Shown piece after piece: positions 18,642 through 28,239 of a stretch of DNA of 64,000 nt. The position numbers were made by a program, and so were the translations under genes. Source of the stretch: Paenibacillus sp. OVF10 (GTDB lineage: Bacteria > Bacillota > Bacilli > Paenibacillales > Paenibacillaceae); NCBI GenBank assembly GCA_022836915.1, contig CP094668.1:1674001-1738000 (forward strand). The letters are read 5' to 3'. The notes below the pieces were generated by a model. That model was not told where the DNA came from. It did not search any database and was given only the letters and a program-made list of their open reading frames with translations. Each line of letters opens with the position of its first letter. Position 1 is the first letter of the stretch.

Positions 18642-20410
18642 TGAAGAAAATTATTAACCAGGCTGAACATGTTGTTATGGAAATGTGCAACGGTATTGCC
18701 CTTGCACACCCGGAGCTGGAATTTCTGAAAAAATATAAAGTCATCAAACGCCGAGAGATTCAGGCCGATAAAGTCAGCCTGATCAGTGGCGGAGGCAGTG
18801 GACATGAACCGGCTCACGCTGGTTATGTCGGTAAAGGCATGCTGGATGCAGCGGTATGTGGAGATGTATTCGCATCTCCTTCCCAAATCCAGGTGTATCA
18901 AGCGATTAAAGCAACAGCCAGCAACAAGGGAACACTCTTGATCATCAAGAACTACAGCGGCGACATGATGAACTTCAAGAACGCAGCGCATCTGGCAGAA
19001 GAGGATGGCATCGACGTACAATATGTGCGCGTAGAGGATGACATTGCTGTACAAGACAGCTTGTATACCGTTGGACGTCGCGGCGTTGCCGGAACTGTAC
19101 TGGTTCACAAGATTGCCGGAGCAGCAGCGGAAGAAGGCCGCAGTCTGGCAGATGTGAAATCCGTTGCCGAGAAAGCAGCTCAGAACGTACGCAGTATTGG
19201 TTTTGGATTCACATCCTGTACCGTGCCAGCCAAAGGCACGCCTACATTCGAAATTGCTGAAGATGAAATGGAATTCGGCGTAGGGATTCATGGTGAGCCA
19301 GGAATTCGCCGGGAGAAAATCGTATCGGCTGATGAATTGGCAGGACGTATGATCGATGCGTTGCTCGAAGATATGAAGCTGGACAATGATGCATCCGCTG
19401 AGATTGCGGTGCTCGTGAATGGTTTTGGTGCAACACCACTGCAAGAACTGTACCTGCTCAACAATTCCGTTCAGCGTGAGCTTGCTGGACATGCAGGTCT
19501 GAAGGTCGCTACTACGTTTGTAGGCAACTACATGACAAGTATCGATATGGCGGGTGCATCGGTTACGATCCTGAAACTGGATGATGAACTAAAAACGCTG
19601 TTGTTCAAGGAAAGTGATACACCTGCATTTAAAGTATCTGGCCCTCCAGCAGCACAAGTGGCGTATTCCGAAGCGCTGGAAGCTGTTGTGGGTGAAGACG
19701 CTCCCGTATCTTACGAAGTGGAGACGGATGCATCAGCTGCGGTAATCAAAGGCAATCAATTTTCACTGGACAATGTCGTCTATCTGATCGATAAAATGGG
19801 TGAGATCATCATCAAGAACGAGGTACCGTTCTGTGAACTGGATTCCCATGCCGGTGATGGCGATTTCGGTATGAGTGTGGCAAAAGGCTTTCGCCAGTTA
19901 AAACGCGAATGGAATCACATCATTAACGAAGATAAAAAAGACATCGGATCATTCCTCGATGCATGTTCCTTGGTCATCATGGAATATTGTGGCGGCGCAT
20001 CCGGCCCGATCTGGGGTTCGGCATTCCGTGCGGCTGGCAAAGCAGTAGGGGATAAACAGCAATTAAACGTTGCTGAATTTGCTGAGATGATGCATGCAGC
20101 TGTACAAGGGATTCAGTCTACTGGAGAGCGTTCCTTCGGACGTGGTGCCGTTGTAGGTGATAAAACCTTGATTGATGCGCTCCTGCCGTGTGCCGATTCC
20201 TGGACACAAAGTGCGGAGTCTGGCGATGACTTCAAAACAGCATTTGCCAAAGGTGCAGCAGCAGCCGTTGAAGGTGCGAAGAAAACCGAAGACATCGTGG
20301 CACGTATGGGCCGAGCAGGTACTGTCGGCGATCGTAGTCTGGGCTACCCGGATGCTGGCGCGTATGCGCTGGGTGTTATTTTCACAGAGTTGTCCGAGTC
20401 GATGAAGTAA
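18641..20410 (+). CDS. dhaK: Dihydroxyacetone kinase, fused DhaK-DhaL (ATP-type)
   Basis: 589 residues. Phosphorylates dihydroxyacetone, the product of the overlapping gldA. Residues 1-335 are the DhaK substrate domain, with SGGGSGHEPAHAGYVGKGML at about 49-68 and His217 in GIHGEPG, the residue that binds the substrate covalently. Residues about 380-589 are the DhaL nucleotide domain with the Mg-binding LDSHAGDGDFG and GGASGPIWGS. Having both domains in one chain and no DhaM phosphotransfer partner points to the ATP-dependent Citrobacter/eukaryotic type and not the PTS-linked type. A terminator follows. Confidence 0.93.
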   Translation: MKKIINQAEHVVMEMCNGIALAHPELEFLKKYKVIKRREIQADKVSLISGGGSGHEPAHAGYVGKGMLDAAVCGDVFASPSQIQVYQAIKATASNKGTLLIIKNYSGDMMNFKNAAHLAEEDGIDVQYVRVEDDIAVQDSLYTVGRRGVAGTVLVHKIAGAAAEEGRSLADVKSVAEKAAQNVRSIGFGFTSCTVPAKGTPTFEIAEDEMEFGVGIHGEPGIRREKIVSADELAGRMIDALLEDMKLDNDASAEIAVLVNGFGATPLQELYLLNNSVQRELAGHAGLKVATTFVGNYMTSIDMAGASVTILKLDDELKTLLFKESDTPAFKVSGPPAAQVAYSEALEAVVGEDAPVSYEVETDASAAVIKGNQFSLDNVVYLIDKMGEIIIKNEVPFCELDSHAGDGDFGMSVAKGFRQLKREWNHIINEDKKDIGSFLDACSLVIMEYCGGASGPIWGSAFRAAGKAVGDKQQLNVAEFAEMMHAAVQGIQSTGERSFGRGAVVGDKTLIDALLPCADSWTQSAESGDDFKTAFAKGAAAAVEGAKKTEDIVARMGRAGTVGDRSLGYPDAGAYALGVIFTELSESMK

Positions 20411-20480
20411 AGTCGAGCCTGTCAGCATTTAAATGTGATATGCATTAAAAGTGAAATGGGTAATATAAGGTATAGGTAAG

Positions 20481-20519
20481 AAGACCGCTCTGGAGCATGG
20501 CTTACAGGGCGGTCTTTTT
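20481..20519 (+). terminator. Rho-independent terminator after the glycerol operon
   Basis: AAGACCGC / GCGGTCTT stem followed by TTTT, about 70 bases after the dihydroxyacetone kinase stop. Confidence 0.88.
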
Positions 20520-20637
20520 GATATGGAGATGCGATCTCGTGTGCCTTAAATTGATTCGCAGTTCCAGATAGTGTAATCTGGAGGTTAGGTGCAGATCGGT
20601 AAAAACCATTTGAACGAGAAGGGATCGGGATGATTCA

Positions 20638-21816
20638 ATGACGCAAAAAATCTATTATGACTCTGCTTATACAAGAGAGTGGCATACAACGATTACAGGC
20701 AAAGTGGACAAGGAAGACGGCGTATATGTCACGCTGGCGGAGACTGCTTTTTACCCGCATGGGGGCGGACAACCTTGTGATCTGGGACAAATTGGCGGCA
20801 TCACTGTTCTGGATGTGAACATCGAAGATGGTGAAGTATGGCATAAGGTGGAACGCGCCCCTGAACAGAACGAGGTACATTGTGAGCTGGATTGGGAGCG
20901 AAGATTCGATCATATGCAGCAGCATACGGGTCAGCATTTGTTATCGGCAATCACTTTGAAGCTGACAGAAGCGATGACGCTCAGTTTCCATCTTGGAACG
21001 GAGTATGACACGATTGATGTGGCTGCGCCTGAACTGGGCGCGAATCAATTGACTGCCATTGAACAAGAAGTGAATCGTCAGATCTATCGTAACGCTCGCA
21101 TCAACACTTCCTGGGTTACAGCAGAAGAGGCTGCACAATTGCCACTGGTGAAGCAACCTACGGTAACGGAAGATATCCGCATCGTCGAGATCGAGGGTGT
21201 GGAGTATAACGCATGCGGCGGAACCCATGTGTCCGCGACAGGTGAGATCGGCATCATCAAACTGTTGAAAACCGAAAAAGTGAAGGGCGGCACCCGCATT
21301 TATTTCAAATGTGGAACAAGGGCCCTAAATGAATTCACATCCACACAAAACGTGCTCAACAGCATCATGGTTAAATTAAAGACCGGCAAGGACGAATTAT
21401 TGGAGCGCATTGAGAAAATGGAACTGGAGCAAAAACAGCTGCAAACGGAGCTGAATGCAGTGAAAACAACGAACGATGCCTATTATGCGGAGGAACTTCT
21501 GGCCGCTCGGCAGGGGCTGGTGATTGCTCAGGTCTTTGAAAACAAATCGCTCAAGGATATGCAGAGCCTGGCTACCAAGCTAACGGCAGACCATGAGGGG
21601 CTTGTACTCTTTGCCAGTATCTCAGAGGCCAAAGTTGTTCTGGCACAGAACGGACAACCGCCCGAATGGGCTTGTGGACCTTTCTTCAAAGGCAATCTTG
21701 GAGCCTACAATGGCAAAGGTGGCGGCAGTGAAAAGATGGCTCAGGCAGGCTTTGCCAGCAGTGAAGATGCGCTTGCCTTTTACGAATTCACCAAGGACCA
21801 GCTGGGACATCACTGA
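20638..21816 (+). CDS. Alanyl-tRNA editing protein (AlaX-L type) with DHHA1 domain
   Basis: 392 residues. This free-standing relative of the AlaRS editing domain hydrolyses Ser- or Gly-tRNA(Ala). Motifs: ETAFYPHGGGQPCDLG at about 35-50; zinc site His96 and His100 in HTGQH, Cys193 and His197 in ACGGTH. A coiled coil (about 240-285) is followed by a DHHA1 domain ending NGKGGGSEKMAQAGF. This is the long AlaX-2-like form. Starts at ATG 20638 with only a weak AGGGATCGGGA ribosome site. It stands behind a terminator as its own unit. Confidence 0.92.
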   Translation: MTQKIYYDSAYTREWHTTITGKVDKEDGVYVTLAETAFYPHGGGQPCDLGQIGGITVLDVNIEDGEVWHKVERAPEQNEVHCELDWERRFDHMQQHTGQHLLSAITLKLTEAMTLSFHLGTEYDTIDVAAPELGANQLTAIEQEVNRQIYRNARINTSWVTAEEAAQLPLVKQPTVTEDIRIVEIEGVEYNACGGTHVSATGEIGIIKLLKTEKVKGGTRIYFKCGTRALNEFTSTQNVLNSIMVKLKTGKDELLERIEKMELEQKQLQTELNAVKTTNDAYYAEELLAARQGLVIAQVFENKSLKDMQSLATKLTADHEGLVLFASISEAKVVLAQNGQPPEWACGPFFKGNLGAYNGKGGGSEKMAQAGFASSEDALAFYEFTKDQLGHH

Positions 21817-21922
21817 TTCGCATCTTCCTTTACGAGACAGGCAGTATTGTAATATGAGTAAGGGACAAACACGTCACATTGTGGCGTGTTTTCCATTGCC
21901 AATTGTTGAAGGAGGTTGGAAT

Positions 21923-23226
21923 ATGACAGAACGAATTCCGTGTATACGGGAGGGATGTGCAAATACCATCTTGCCAGCAACGGCTGCCAGGACAGGTGGG
22001 TATTGCATGCCTTGCAAGCAGGAGATGGAACGCGAGGAGCGCCAGAGATACATTGAAGCGAATCGACGTGACGTGAACTTGTATGCAGGTATCACAGACC
22101 CGGTCAAATTTTGAAAATCATGCACAAACCTCAGGTTCACGATCCACTAATTCGTTATACACCCTATGAACAATCCGAGGAACAGGTATATCTATCTTTG
22201 TCTGTAGAGCAACAAGATCAGATGAAGGATTACGCGATGCAACGGATTCGTACAGGTGATGAAGATACGGGCAAAGACATTCTGGTATATCTGGTCTGCT
22301 ACCATGATATATCGTTGACTGCCGAAATTCCTGAGCTGCTGGAACAGGAGATCTATTATCCTGCCATTTTGTATAAAAGTGCCTCGGGTGAGGTTCGTGA
22401 TCGTCTGTTGCAACAGGTGAACACCGATGATGAAAATCGAAATCACATATTGCTCATGCTGGCCCATATCGGGGATGATGTTGTCGTGCAGCAGTTCCGA
22501 CAATGGAGACAGTCTCCGCCATCTTGGGCGAGTGAATTGTACATGGCGCCAGAGCACTACACCACTGAAGCTGGTTGGGAGCTTACAAAAGACGGGCAGC
22601 GCAGAGAATTATTCACCACCCCAAGTTATTCACTCTATAAAGTAAAAGAGAATGAAGAGGCTAACGTGGAGTCAACCGGAGGATCACTCTCGATGCTGAC
22701 CTCAAGCACCAATTGCTGTCCATGGTGTGGCAATGCGTTAACCACCTTAATTAGTCTGGATGTTAAACATCCCGCTCTGAAGGACGTGTCTTGGTATGCC
22801 CAGCGACTTCAGTTACAGACTTGCGTGATATGCAGCAGTTACGGTGTGGTTTACATGGAGCTGGACGCAGCAGGGGAACCGTTATGGAGTTCACATAATG
22901 TCATGCCTGCGGGAATGGACGAGATTGACCTGGACGACTATGGTAAATTTGTACCGGATGTTGGCCGGCAGTTTCGGATTGCGAATGCATCGCGTCATGC
23001 ATTCCATGCCAGTGAGTGGGCGATGGAGCCATCGCTATCTCAGATTGGAGGCCATCCGGGTTGGGTTCAGGATGCGGAGTATCCACCATGTCCACGCTGT
23101 TCCACGAGAATGAAGGCTGTCGCACAAATGGATTGGGGTGAGGTAGAGGAATATGGTGAGGGTATGTATTACATGTTCATATGTGAGCCGTGTCAGATGA
23201 CCGCCGTATCGTATCAGCAATCTTGA
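21923..23226 (+). pseudogene. DUF1963/YwqG-like metal-binding protein, frameshifted
   Basis: ATG 21923 has GAAGGAGG upstream. The first 63 codons give a small Cys-rich module (CIREGCANTI ... GGYCMPCKQE, a likely zinc finger) and stop at 22114; the next frame opens at TTG 22111 and runs to 23226. One extra T in the four-T run at 22109-22112 fuses them as DPVKFLKIMHKP, giving about 434 residues. The C-terminal part holds two more zinc pairs (CCPWCGNAL, CPRCSTRMKA) and a final segment with GGHPGWVQDAEYPPCP, as in DUF1963 proteins. A middle helical section may be HEAT-like. Function unknown; DUF1963 relatives often sit beside toxin loci. The joined reading is my inference. Confidence 0.65.
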
Positions 23227-23322
23227 TGGTGGAAGCGAGTATAAGCTATGATAAGCAATCATCTTGTTTGTAATATTTCGGGGCTGTTCAGGTTGGAATG
23301 ACAGTAGTAGACAGACTATAAC

Positions 23323-23369
23323 AAAGGGGCATCCCGTAAGTTCTTGGAACTTCATGGGATGCCCCTTTG
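23323..23369 (+). terminator. Strong hairpin terminator
   Basis: AAAGGGGCATCCCGT against an ATGGGATGCCCCTTT partner with an AAGTTC/GAACTT extension near the loop. It ends the DUF1963 gene and may work in both directions. Confidence 0.88.
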
Positions 23370-23487
23370 CCCTGCGCAGGATGGATGGGGACTTCTGCTA
23401 CAGTTATCAGGTTATGTTATTTAGTCACCAGAGAGACAATGGGTTGTTTTTTCTACGTGCAGAGGCAGTTTGTCGTTCTTACATAGT

Positions 23488-23570
23488 CTAACGAACCTGG
23501 CACGTCTTATTGGGCGAATATGCAGCAGTGTAGTATTCTAACGAATCGTAGCCACGTTATTGCTTCTATT
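23488..23570. repeat. TAACGAA-type intergenic repeat (family 2), short copy
   Basis: CTAACGAACC then, 50 bases on, CTAACGAATCGTAGCCACGT with TATTGC. The same units occur at 37.7 and 58.8 kb. Confidence 0.55.
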
Positions 23571-23711
23571 GGTAGGTTTTTATGAAGCAAATCGGAGGTT
23601 TTGTCTGTAATCCCCATACACACCACCCGCACATTACGGCCCGCACCATACGTTCCTCACATTACCACCTAAGTTACTACTGCGGCGTATACGCCTCTTC
23701 AAAACATCCGT

Positions 23712-24058
23712 CTACAATTCCGCAGATGCCTGTTTCAGCAATCCCGCCAGCCATTCATAATCGGGTATATCTTTTTCCTTGAGCTTGATCGTTTTGCGTT
23801 CTTCCGGGCCTTCGAAGATCACATCGGGTAGATCAAGTCCGGTTGCATGGAAGATGGTGAAAGACACGGCCTGTTTGGATGGCGAGATGACCGCAGCATA
23901 CTTTCCGTTTTTCAAAAATGAGGTTTCTTGTATTGCACGCGTTCTTGTACATCAGGGATGGTATCATGCACCAACTGGCGTAATTGTTCAGCGACTTGTA
24001 CTTGCCAGGGGATCTGAATCTGTTCAATAAACGCAGTAACTTCTGCATTCTTGGTCAT
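23712..24058 (-). pseudogene. DUF1801 (YdhG-like) small protein, frameshifted
   Basis: ATG 24056-24058 overlaps the stop of the upstream acetyltransferase gene (ATGA), so the two are coupled. The first frame (MTKNAEVTAFIEQIQIPWQ ... RVQYKKPHF) stops at about 23916; the rest (KNGKYAAVISPSKQAVSFTIFH ... YEWLAGLLKQASAEL) is in another frame down to 23712. One extra base in the A-run at 23914-23918 (T-run on the coding strand) gives a normal 115-residue DUF1801 protein, a small alpha/beta fold of unknown role sometimes called iron chaperone-like. Confidence 0.75.
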
Positions 24059-24630
24059 ACTTGTTCACCCTCCGTATGGATCTGATTGTGTGTTTCCCAT
24101 TCTGGTCTTAGGATTCCCATCATCAAGCGGTCATAACGCTTACCATCACGATATACAGCTGAACGTGCCCGACCTTCCAACTGAAAACCAACCTTCTCAT
24201 AGGAACGGATTGCTTTGGCATTGTAGGCGATGACATCAAGGCCAACCCTGTCCAGATTCATCTCATGGAATGCATATCGTAAAATAAGATTCAACGCTTC
24301 CGTGCCATATCCCTTGTTGCGATGTTTGGCAAGTCCGATGCCAATGGCAAGCTGTCCGCAGCGGTTGTTCCATTCAATGCCATGAATGACGACAAAACCA
24401 ATCAGCATATCCTCTTCATGCGTGCGCAGTCTGAAGTACACTTCCTTGTTCTTCGTTTCGCCCTCATCTTCCAACTGTTTCTCTGAATAGGGAATGGCCA
24501 GATCAGTATCCACATTCCGAAGGTACTCCGGGTCTTCGTTCCATTGCAGCATGGTCTCCACGTCTTCAGGACGTGGGGGCGTCATCTTTAATCGTTTGCT
24601 ATAAAACAGGTTGTCCGTAGTTAGTGTCAT
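24055..24630 (-). CDS. GNAT acetyltransferase (RimJ/RimL type)
   Basis: 191 residues from ATG 24628-24630, with AAAGGAGACCCCT upstream. It begins LTTDNLFYSKRLKMTPPRPED as in the RimJ/RimL group; motif A is IGIGLAKHRNKGYGTEALNLILRYAFHEM, followed by LDVIAYNAKAIRSYEKVGFQLEG. Probably acetylates an N-terminal amine or a small molecule. Overlaps the DUF1801 gene by four bases. Confidence 0.9.
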   Translation of the reverse strand: MTLTTDNLFYSKRLKMTPPRPEDVETMLQWNEDPEYLRNVDTDLAIPYSEKQLEDEGETKNKEVYFRLRTHEEDMLIGFVVIHGIEWNNRCGQLAIGIGLAKHRNKGYGTEALNLILRYAFHEMNLDRVGLDVIAYNAKAIRSYEKVGFQLEGRARSAVYRDGKRYDRLMMGILRPEWETHNQIHTEGEQV

Positions 24631-24885
24631 AGGGGTCTCCTTTAAATTAAGTTAAGCTTGCTTCACCTTAGTTCCACGTTTATCTCTATGTATATTTCGC
24701 AATAGACCTCGCCCCTTTGGCATCTGATAGCCTCATCATACTGGAAATTATAGGTGAACTACAATAACGTATTTCAGTGGATATAAGTAACCTCTTGTTA
24801 AAAAACCTGACACGGTAGTAAGATAAAATAATTGATATATATTCAGTGACAGATACACTGAAAATGTTGGCAGGAGTGATACGTT

Positions 24886-25443
24886 TTGGAGATTAAAGTG
24901 GATGATTTGAGTGGAGGACAAGTTAAGGCTTTAATTGCAGAGCACTTGCAAGGGATGGCAGCCGATTCGCCTCCAGAGAGTATTCATGCGTTGAATCTGG
25001 ATGGACTCAAGAAGCCCGAAATTACATTCTGGTGTGCTTGGGAAGGAGACGACTTGCTCGGCTGCGGGGCCATCAAAGAACTTGATCCAGAGCATGCAGA
25101 GTTGAAATCGATGCGTACCGCTTCGGCTCATCTGAGAAAAGGCGTAGCGAGAAAAATTTTGGCTCATATTATGGACGTTGCAGTAGATCGTGGTTATAAG
25201 CGAATCAGTCTGGAAACGGGCTCAATGGATTCATTTATCCCGGCACGGAAGCTGTACGAAGATTTCGGATTCGAATATTGCGAACCATTCGCAGATTATA
25301 TATTGGACCCGAACAGCACGTTTATGACGAAAAAATCTAAAGTGATCTACATGAGAAACCAGATTTCTGTTTTATACAGGATGCTGGTTTTTTTATTTTG
25401 CAACATATCGTACATATTAAAAGTTGGAAAAAGAGTAGAATAA
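24886..25443 (+). CDS. ysnE: GNAT acetyltransferase, YsnE-like, with artefactual C-terminal extension
   Basis: 185 residues as read. Residues 1-150 follow Bacillus YsnE closely: PPESIHALNLDGLKKPEITFWCAWEG, MRTASAHLRKGVARKILAHI (acetyl-CoA site), SLETGSMDSFIPARKLYEDFGF and FADYILDPNSTFMTKK. Family members stop right after MTKK. Here the A-run at 25330-25335 seems one base short; adding one gives MTKKI and TAA at 25338-25340. The 35 extra residues would otherwise be read through the terminator at 25356-25394, which strongly argues that the extension is not real. Confidence 0.85.
   Translation: MEIKVDDLSGGQVKALIAEHLQGMAADSPPESIHALNLDGLKKPEITFWCAWEGDDLLGCGAIKELDPEHAELKSMRTASAHLRKGVARKILAHIMDVAVDRGYKRISLETGSMDSFIPARKLYEDFGFEYCEPFADYILDPNSTFMTKKSKVIYMRNQISVLYRMLVFLFCNISYILKVGKRVE
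25356..25394 (+). terminator. Terminator inside the apparent extension of ysnE
   Basis: AAACCAG ... CTGGTTT stem with an inner CTG/CAG pair, followed by seven T. It lies 16 bases after the expected ysnE stop. Confidence 0.8.
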
Positions 25444-25505
25444 GCTCAATAATACAGCATTAAAGCAACGTGGCCTTGTGACGAAGAATGTGGAGGGAGT
25501 CGTGC

Positions 25506-25787
25506 ATGATATATTGGTGGTTCGATCATATGAATCCGCTGTTTGCTGTCTTGGTGTTATGTCCAATAATTGCTGTGGTGCTTGGAGTATGCAGTTATTT
25601 TGCCAAATGGTTTAGACTCTGGGGAGCGCTGATTATTTCTTTTATGCTGCCTTTGTTGTATATCGCGAGTGATCTTTCAACAATGGGTAGTAACATAGGC
25701 GCTTGGTTCATCTATGGGGCAGTGTACAGTTTGCTCAGCTGGATTGTACACAGATTGCTTCATGCGATTGTGGGGTATAAAACATAG
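25506..25787 (+). CDS. Small membrane protein (DUF2651-like)
   Basis: 93 residues from ATG 25506, with TGGAGGGAG upstream; an in-frame start at 25488 lacks a site. Three hydrophobic segments (about 10-32, 37-56, 63-85) make it an integral membrane protein. The pattern MNPLFAVLVLCPIIAVVLGVC and the aromatic helix ends resemble the DUF2651/YbeF group, of unknown function. Ends 137 bases before the permease gene. Confidence 0.6.
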   Translation: MIYWWFDHMNPLFAVLVLCPIIAVVLGVCSYFAKWFRLWGALIISFMLPLLYIASDLSTMGSNIGAWFIYGAVYSLLSWIVHRLLHAIVGYKT

Positions 25788-25924
25788 GTTATGTCCATAT
25801 ATGTTTGGGATGAATTGGCCATAAGGAACTTCTGGGCTGATTGATGGACAATAGGGTATACTGGACATTATGTCTATGAAACAAGACAGCATTACAGACG
25901 TTTTTTACATCAGGAGGACTTGAA

Positions 25925-27277
25925 TTGGCTCAGACAGAAGGAACACTACAGAAGAAGCTTAAACCAAGACACATCAGTTTTATGGCTATGGGTGGTGTAA
26001 TTGGAACAGGAATTTTCAAAGGCAGTGCAGAGACGATTGGACTCGCTGGTCCGGGCGTTATTGTCACGTACATTTTTGCCGGATTATTGCTGCTGGTTGT
26101 TATGGCCGCGATGGCGGAGATGGCTACGGTGTACAAGAACAAAAATATGAAAGACTTCGTGCAAGAAGCATTCGGTAGCAGAGTATCCTTTGTTATGGGA
26201 TGGATGTACTGCTTTCTATGGTTATCGGTGTGTGTCATTGAGGTGATTGCTGCCGGGAGCTTTTTGCAGTATTGGTTCACAGAAGTACCGCTGTGGACGC
26301 TGAGTCTGGCTTGTGCGGCGTTCATTATACTTGTTAACCTGCTCAGTGTGGGTGTGTTCGGGGAATTTGAGTTTTGGCTAGCCGGGATCAAAATTGCCAT
26401 GATCATTATTTTTATCTTCCTGGGTGCAGGATTGATCTTTGGCATTATCCCAAGTGATAACACGCCATATCTGCAAAATTATACGCAAGCAGGCGGGTTC
26501 TTCCCGAACGGATGGTCATCGATCTTCTCGGCATTGCTTGTGGTCATGTTCTCTTATGGGGGATCGGAGCTGATTGGTCTGACCCTGACCGAGACGGAAA
26601 ATGCAGAAAAAGTGATGCCCAAAATCGTGGGCAATTTTATGCTCAGAATTATTCTGTTCTTCACCTTGCCGATTCTCATCATCTGTGGTCTTATCCCGTG
26701 GAATGAGATTGGGCCGGAAAGCAGTCCGTTTGTACAAGTGCTTGCCTCCACGGGACTGCCGGGAGCAGCACACATAATGAACTTTATTTTGGTGACGGCA
26801 GTTCTGTCTGCTGCGAATTCAGGGATCTATGGTGCATCCCGGATGATGCACTCCATGGCAGTGGGCGGGGAAGCTCCGAAGGCATTGTCAAAGACAAATC
26901 GCAGCGGTAGCCCGGTTAATACCTTGCTGGTATGCGCGGTTGTATTGCTCGGAGGTTCCATGCTTGGCCTGTTCGCGCAGGATCAACTGTTCCGTGTATT
27001 GCTCGCCGTTCCGGGGTTTGTCGTAATCCTTGTGTGGATCTGTATTGCCTCATCACAGTTGAAATTGCGGAAGAGATATCCGGTTCAACCGACCTTCAAA
27101 GTTTGGGGATTCCCTTATATAACCGGAGTCGTGGTACTATGTCTCAGTGTAATTGCGGTGATGTTTGTGTTTGATGAAGGCAATCGGTTCAGCATTAGCA
27201 TCTGTCTTGCCGTGCTTGCGTTGCTGATTATCTGGTCCCTGATTCGATTCAGGAGGACGAATGGACGAACAGTTTAG
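25925..27277 (+). CDS. Amino acid permease (APC family)
   Basis: 450 residues from TTG 25925, with AGGAGG seven bases upstream. Twelve membrane segments. The signature GGVIGTGIFKGSAETI in the first helix is the substrate-binding bend of the AAT/APC amino-acid transporters, and SYGGSELIGLTLTETENAEKVMPK is the conserved helix 6 and following loop. Imports an amino acid with protons; substrate unknown. A single-gene unit with its own terminator. Confidence 0.9.
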   Translation: MAQTEGTLQKKLKPRHISFMAMGGVIGTGIFKGSAETIGLAGPGVIVTYIFAGLLLLVVMAAMAEMATVYKNKNMKDFVQEAFGSRVSFVMGWMYCFLWLSVCVIEVIAAGSFLQYWFTEVPLWTLSLACAAFIILVNLLSVGVFGEFEFWLAGIKIAMIIIFIFLGAGLIFGIIPSDNTPYLQNYTQAGGFFPNGWSSIFSALLVVMFSYGGSELIGLTLTETENAEKVMPKIVGNFMLRIILFFTLPILIICGLIPWNEIGPESSPFVQVLASTGLPGAAHIMNFILVTAVLSAANSGIYGASRMMHSMAVGGEAPKALSKTNRSGSPVNTLLVCAVVLLGGSMLGLFAQDQLFRVLLAVPGFVVILVWICIASSQLKLRKRYPVQPTFKVWGFPYITGVVVLCLSVIAVMFVFDEGNRFSISICLAVLALLIIWSLIRFRRTNGRTV

Positions 27278-27312
27278 TATGGGTGGGTAGTATGCAAATG
27301 TAGAACAACATG

Positions 27313-27340
27313 ACATCTCGGCGCTTGCGCCGGGGTGTTT
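27313..27340 (+). terminator. Rho-independent terminator
   Basis: CGGCGC TT GCGCCG stem flanked by ACAT / GGTGT pairing and followed by TTTT, after the permease gene. Confidence 0.85.
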
Positions 27341-27564
27341 TGTATGCACTAAAGGAACGATCTTATTTCGGAACTGGAAAATCTGTTTTTGTTATATCTG
27401 GGACAAATTAGGGGTAATACGAACTAGATAAATAAACCGACAGTCTCTACGAAATGATCTGTGTTCACTTTATAATAAAAGCCCATCTGTACATATAAAA
27501 CTTATAGCATTCTAAACAACAAATATTCGTATAACAACGAAATATATTTAGAACGAGGTCTCAC

Positions 27565-28239
27565 ATGACAACAATAAAAGTAACACCTGAACAGTTGATA
27601 TCTGTTTCGAAACAATTTGCAGCAGCTCAGAATCAGGTTTTTCAGATGAATAACATCTTGAAACAACATTTATTCGAAATCGAAAGGCAGTGGGATGGTA
27701 GCACGAAGGAAAGGTTTTATGTTGATTTTATGGTTGCGCAGCGGGTGATGGATGACTTTGTTTCACTATCCTTATCCATCGCCAAGGAGCTCGAAGGGCA
27801 TGCGGAAAAATTCAGACTTGCTGATCAGGAAGCTGTACAATCCTATGATGTGAATTGCGTACCACCACCGCCGGATGAATGCAGGGCACCATTAGCCGAT
27901 ACACGTAATGCTTTTCAGAAGTCTGCTGACAGTTTAGTCGAATTGGGACAAGCCTTTATGCAATCTGCGGATGATCGATATCAAAAGCGTTATGATAGTG
28001 TAGGTGGATTTCTGGATTATTGGACATTTGGTATTCCAAGTGGTCTTGTTCAGGGGTATGTAGACAGGGCGGATAAAGCATTCAACTCTCCGAATGATGC
28101 TGCCAACTGGCTCACGTTTGGTATCCATGGAACGATACGGGAAGCCACCTTTCCGACCAATGCCTGGTCCAGTGAACACTGGGCGAATATGATTGGGTTG
28201 GGAGGTCTAATGGTTGGAGGGGTTATGCTTCCACGATGA
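27565..28239 (+). CDS. WXG100/LXG-type carrier domain of a type VII toxin
   Basis: 224 residues. The N-terminal helical hairpin with the turn EIERQWDGSTKERFY is the WXG secretion module (about 1-100), closely matching the protein at 6.9 kb. A middle region (about 105-224) with LADTRNAFQKSADSLVELGQAF and the glycine-rich end GLGGLMVGGVMLPR is the usual connector that leads into a toxin domain. The frame stops at TGA 28237-28239, overlapping the ATG of the next frame (ATGA). In related loci carrier and toxin are one chain, so either a base is missing near 28216-28236 or the toxin is translated by coupling. Confidence 0.78.
   Translation: MTTIKVTPEQLISVSKQFAAAQNQVFQMNNILKQHLFEIERQWDGSTKERFYVDFMVAQRVMDDFVSLSLSIAKELEGHAEKFRLADQEAVQSYDVNCVPPPPDECRAPLADTRNAFQKSADSLVELGQAFMQSADDRYQKRYDSVGGFLDYWTFGIPSGLVQGYVDRADKAFNSPNDAANWLTFGIHGTIREATFPTNAWSSEHWANMIGLGGLMVGGVMLPR

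Larger units (their letters stand above)
23227..23711. other. Intergenic region with a terminator and repeats
   Basis: No gene seen. It holds the strong terminator at 23323-23369 and a degenerate copy of the TAACGAA repeat at 23488-23570; the rest is featureless. Confidence 0.5.

Noticed and set aside
18536..19492. 318-codon minus-strand frame over gldA/dhaK
   Set aside because: Antisense shadow of two strongly conserved genes; cysteine- and histidine-rich composition typical of such shadows.
25341..25443. C-terminal extension of the YsnE-like acetyltransferase
   Set aside because: It reads through a clear terminator and is not found in the family; one added A gives the usual stop.
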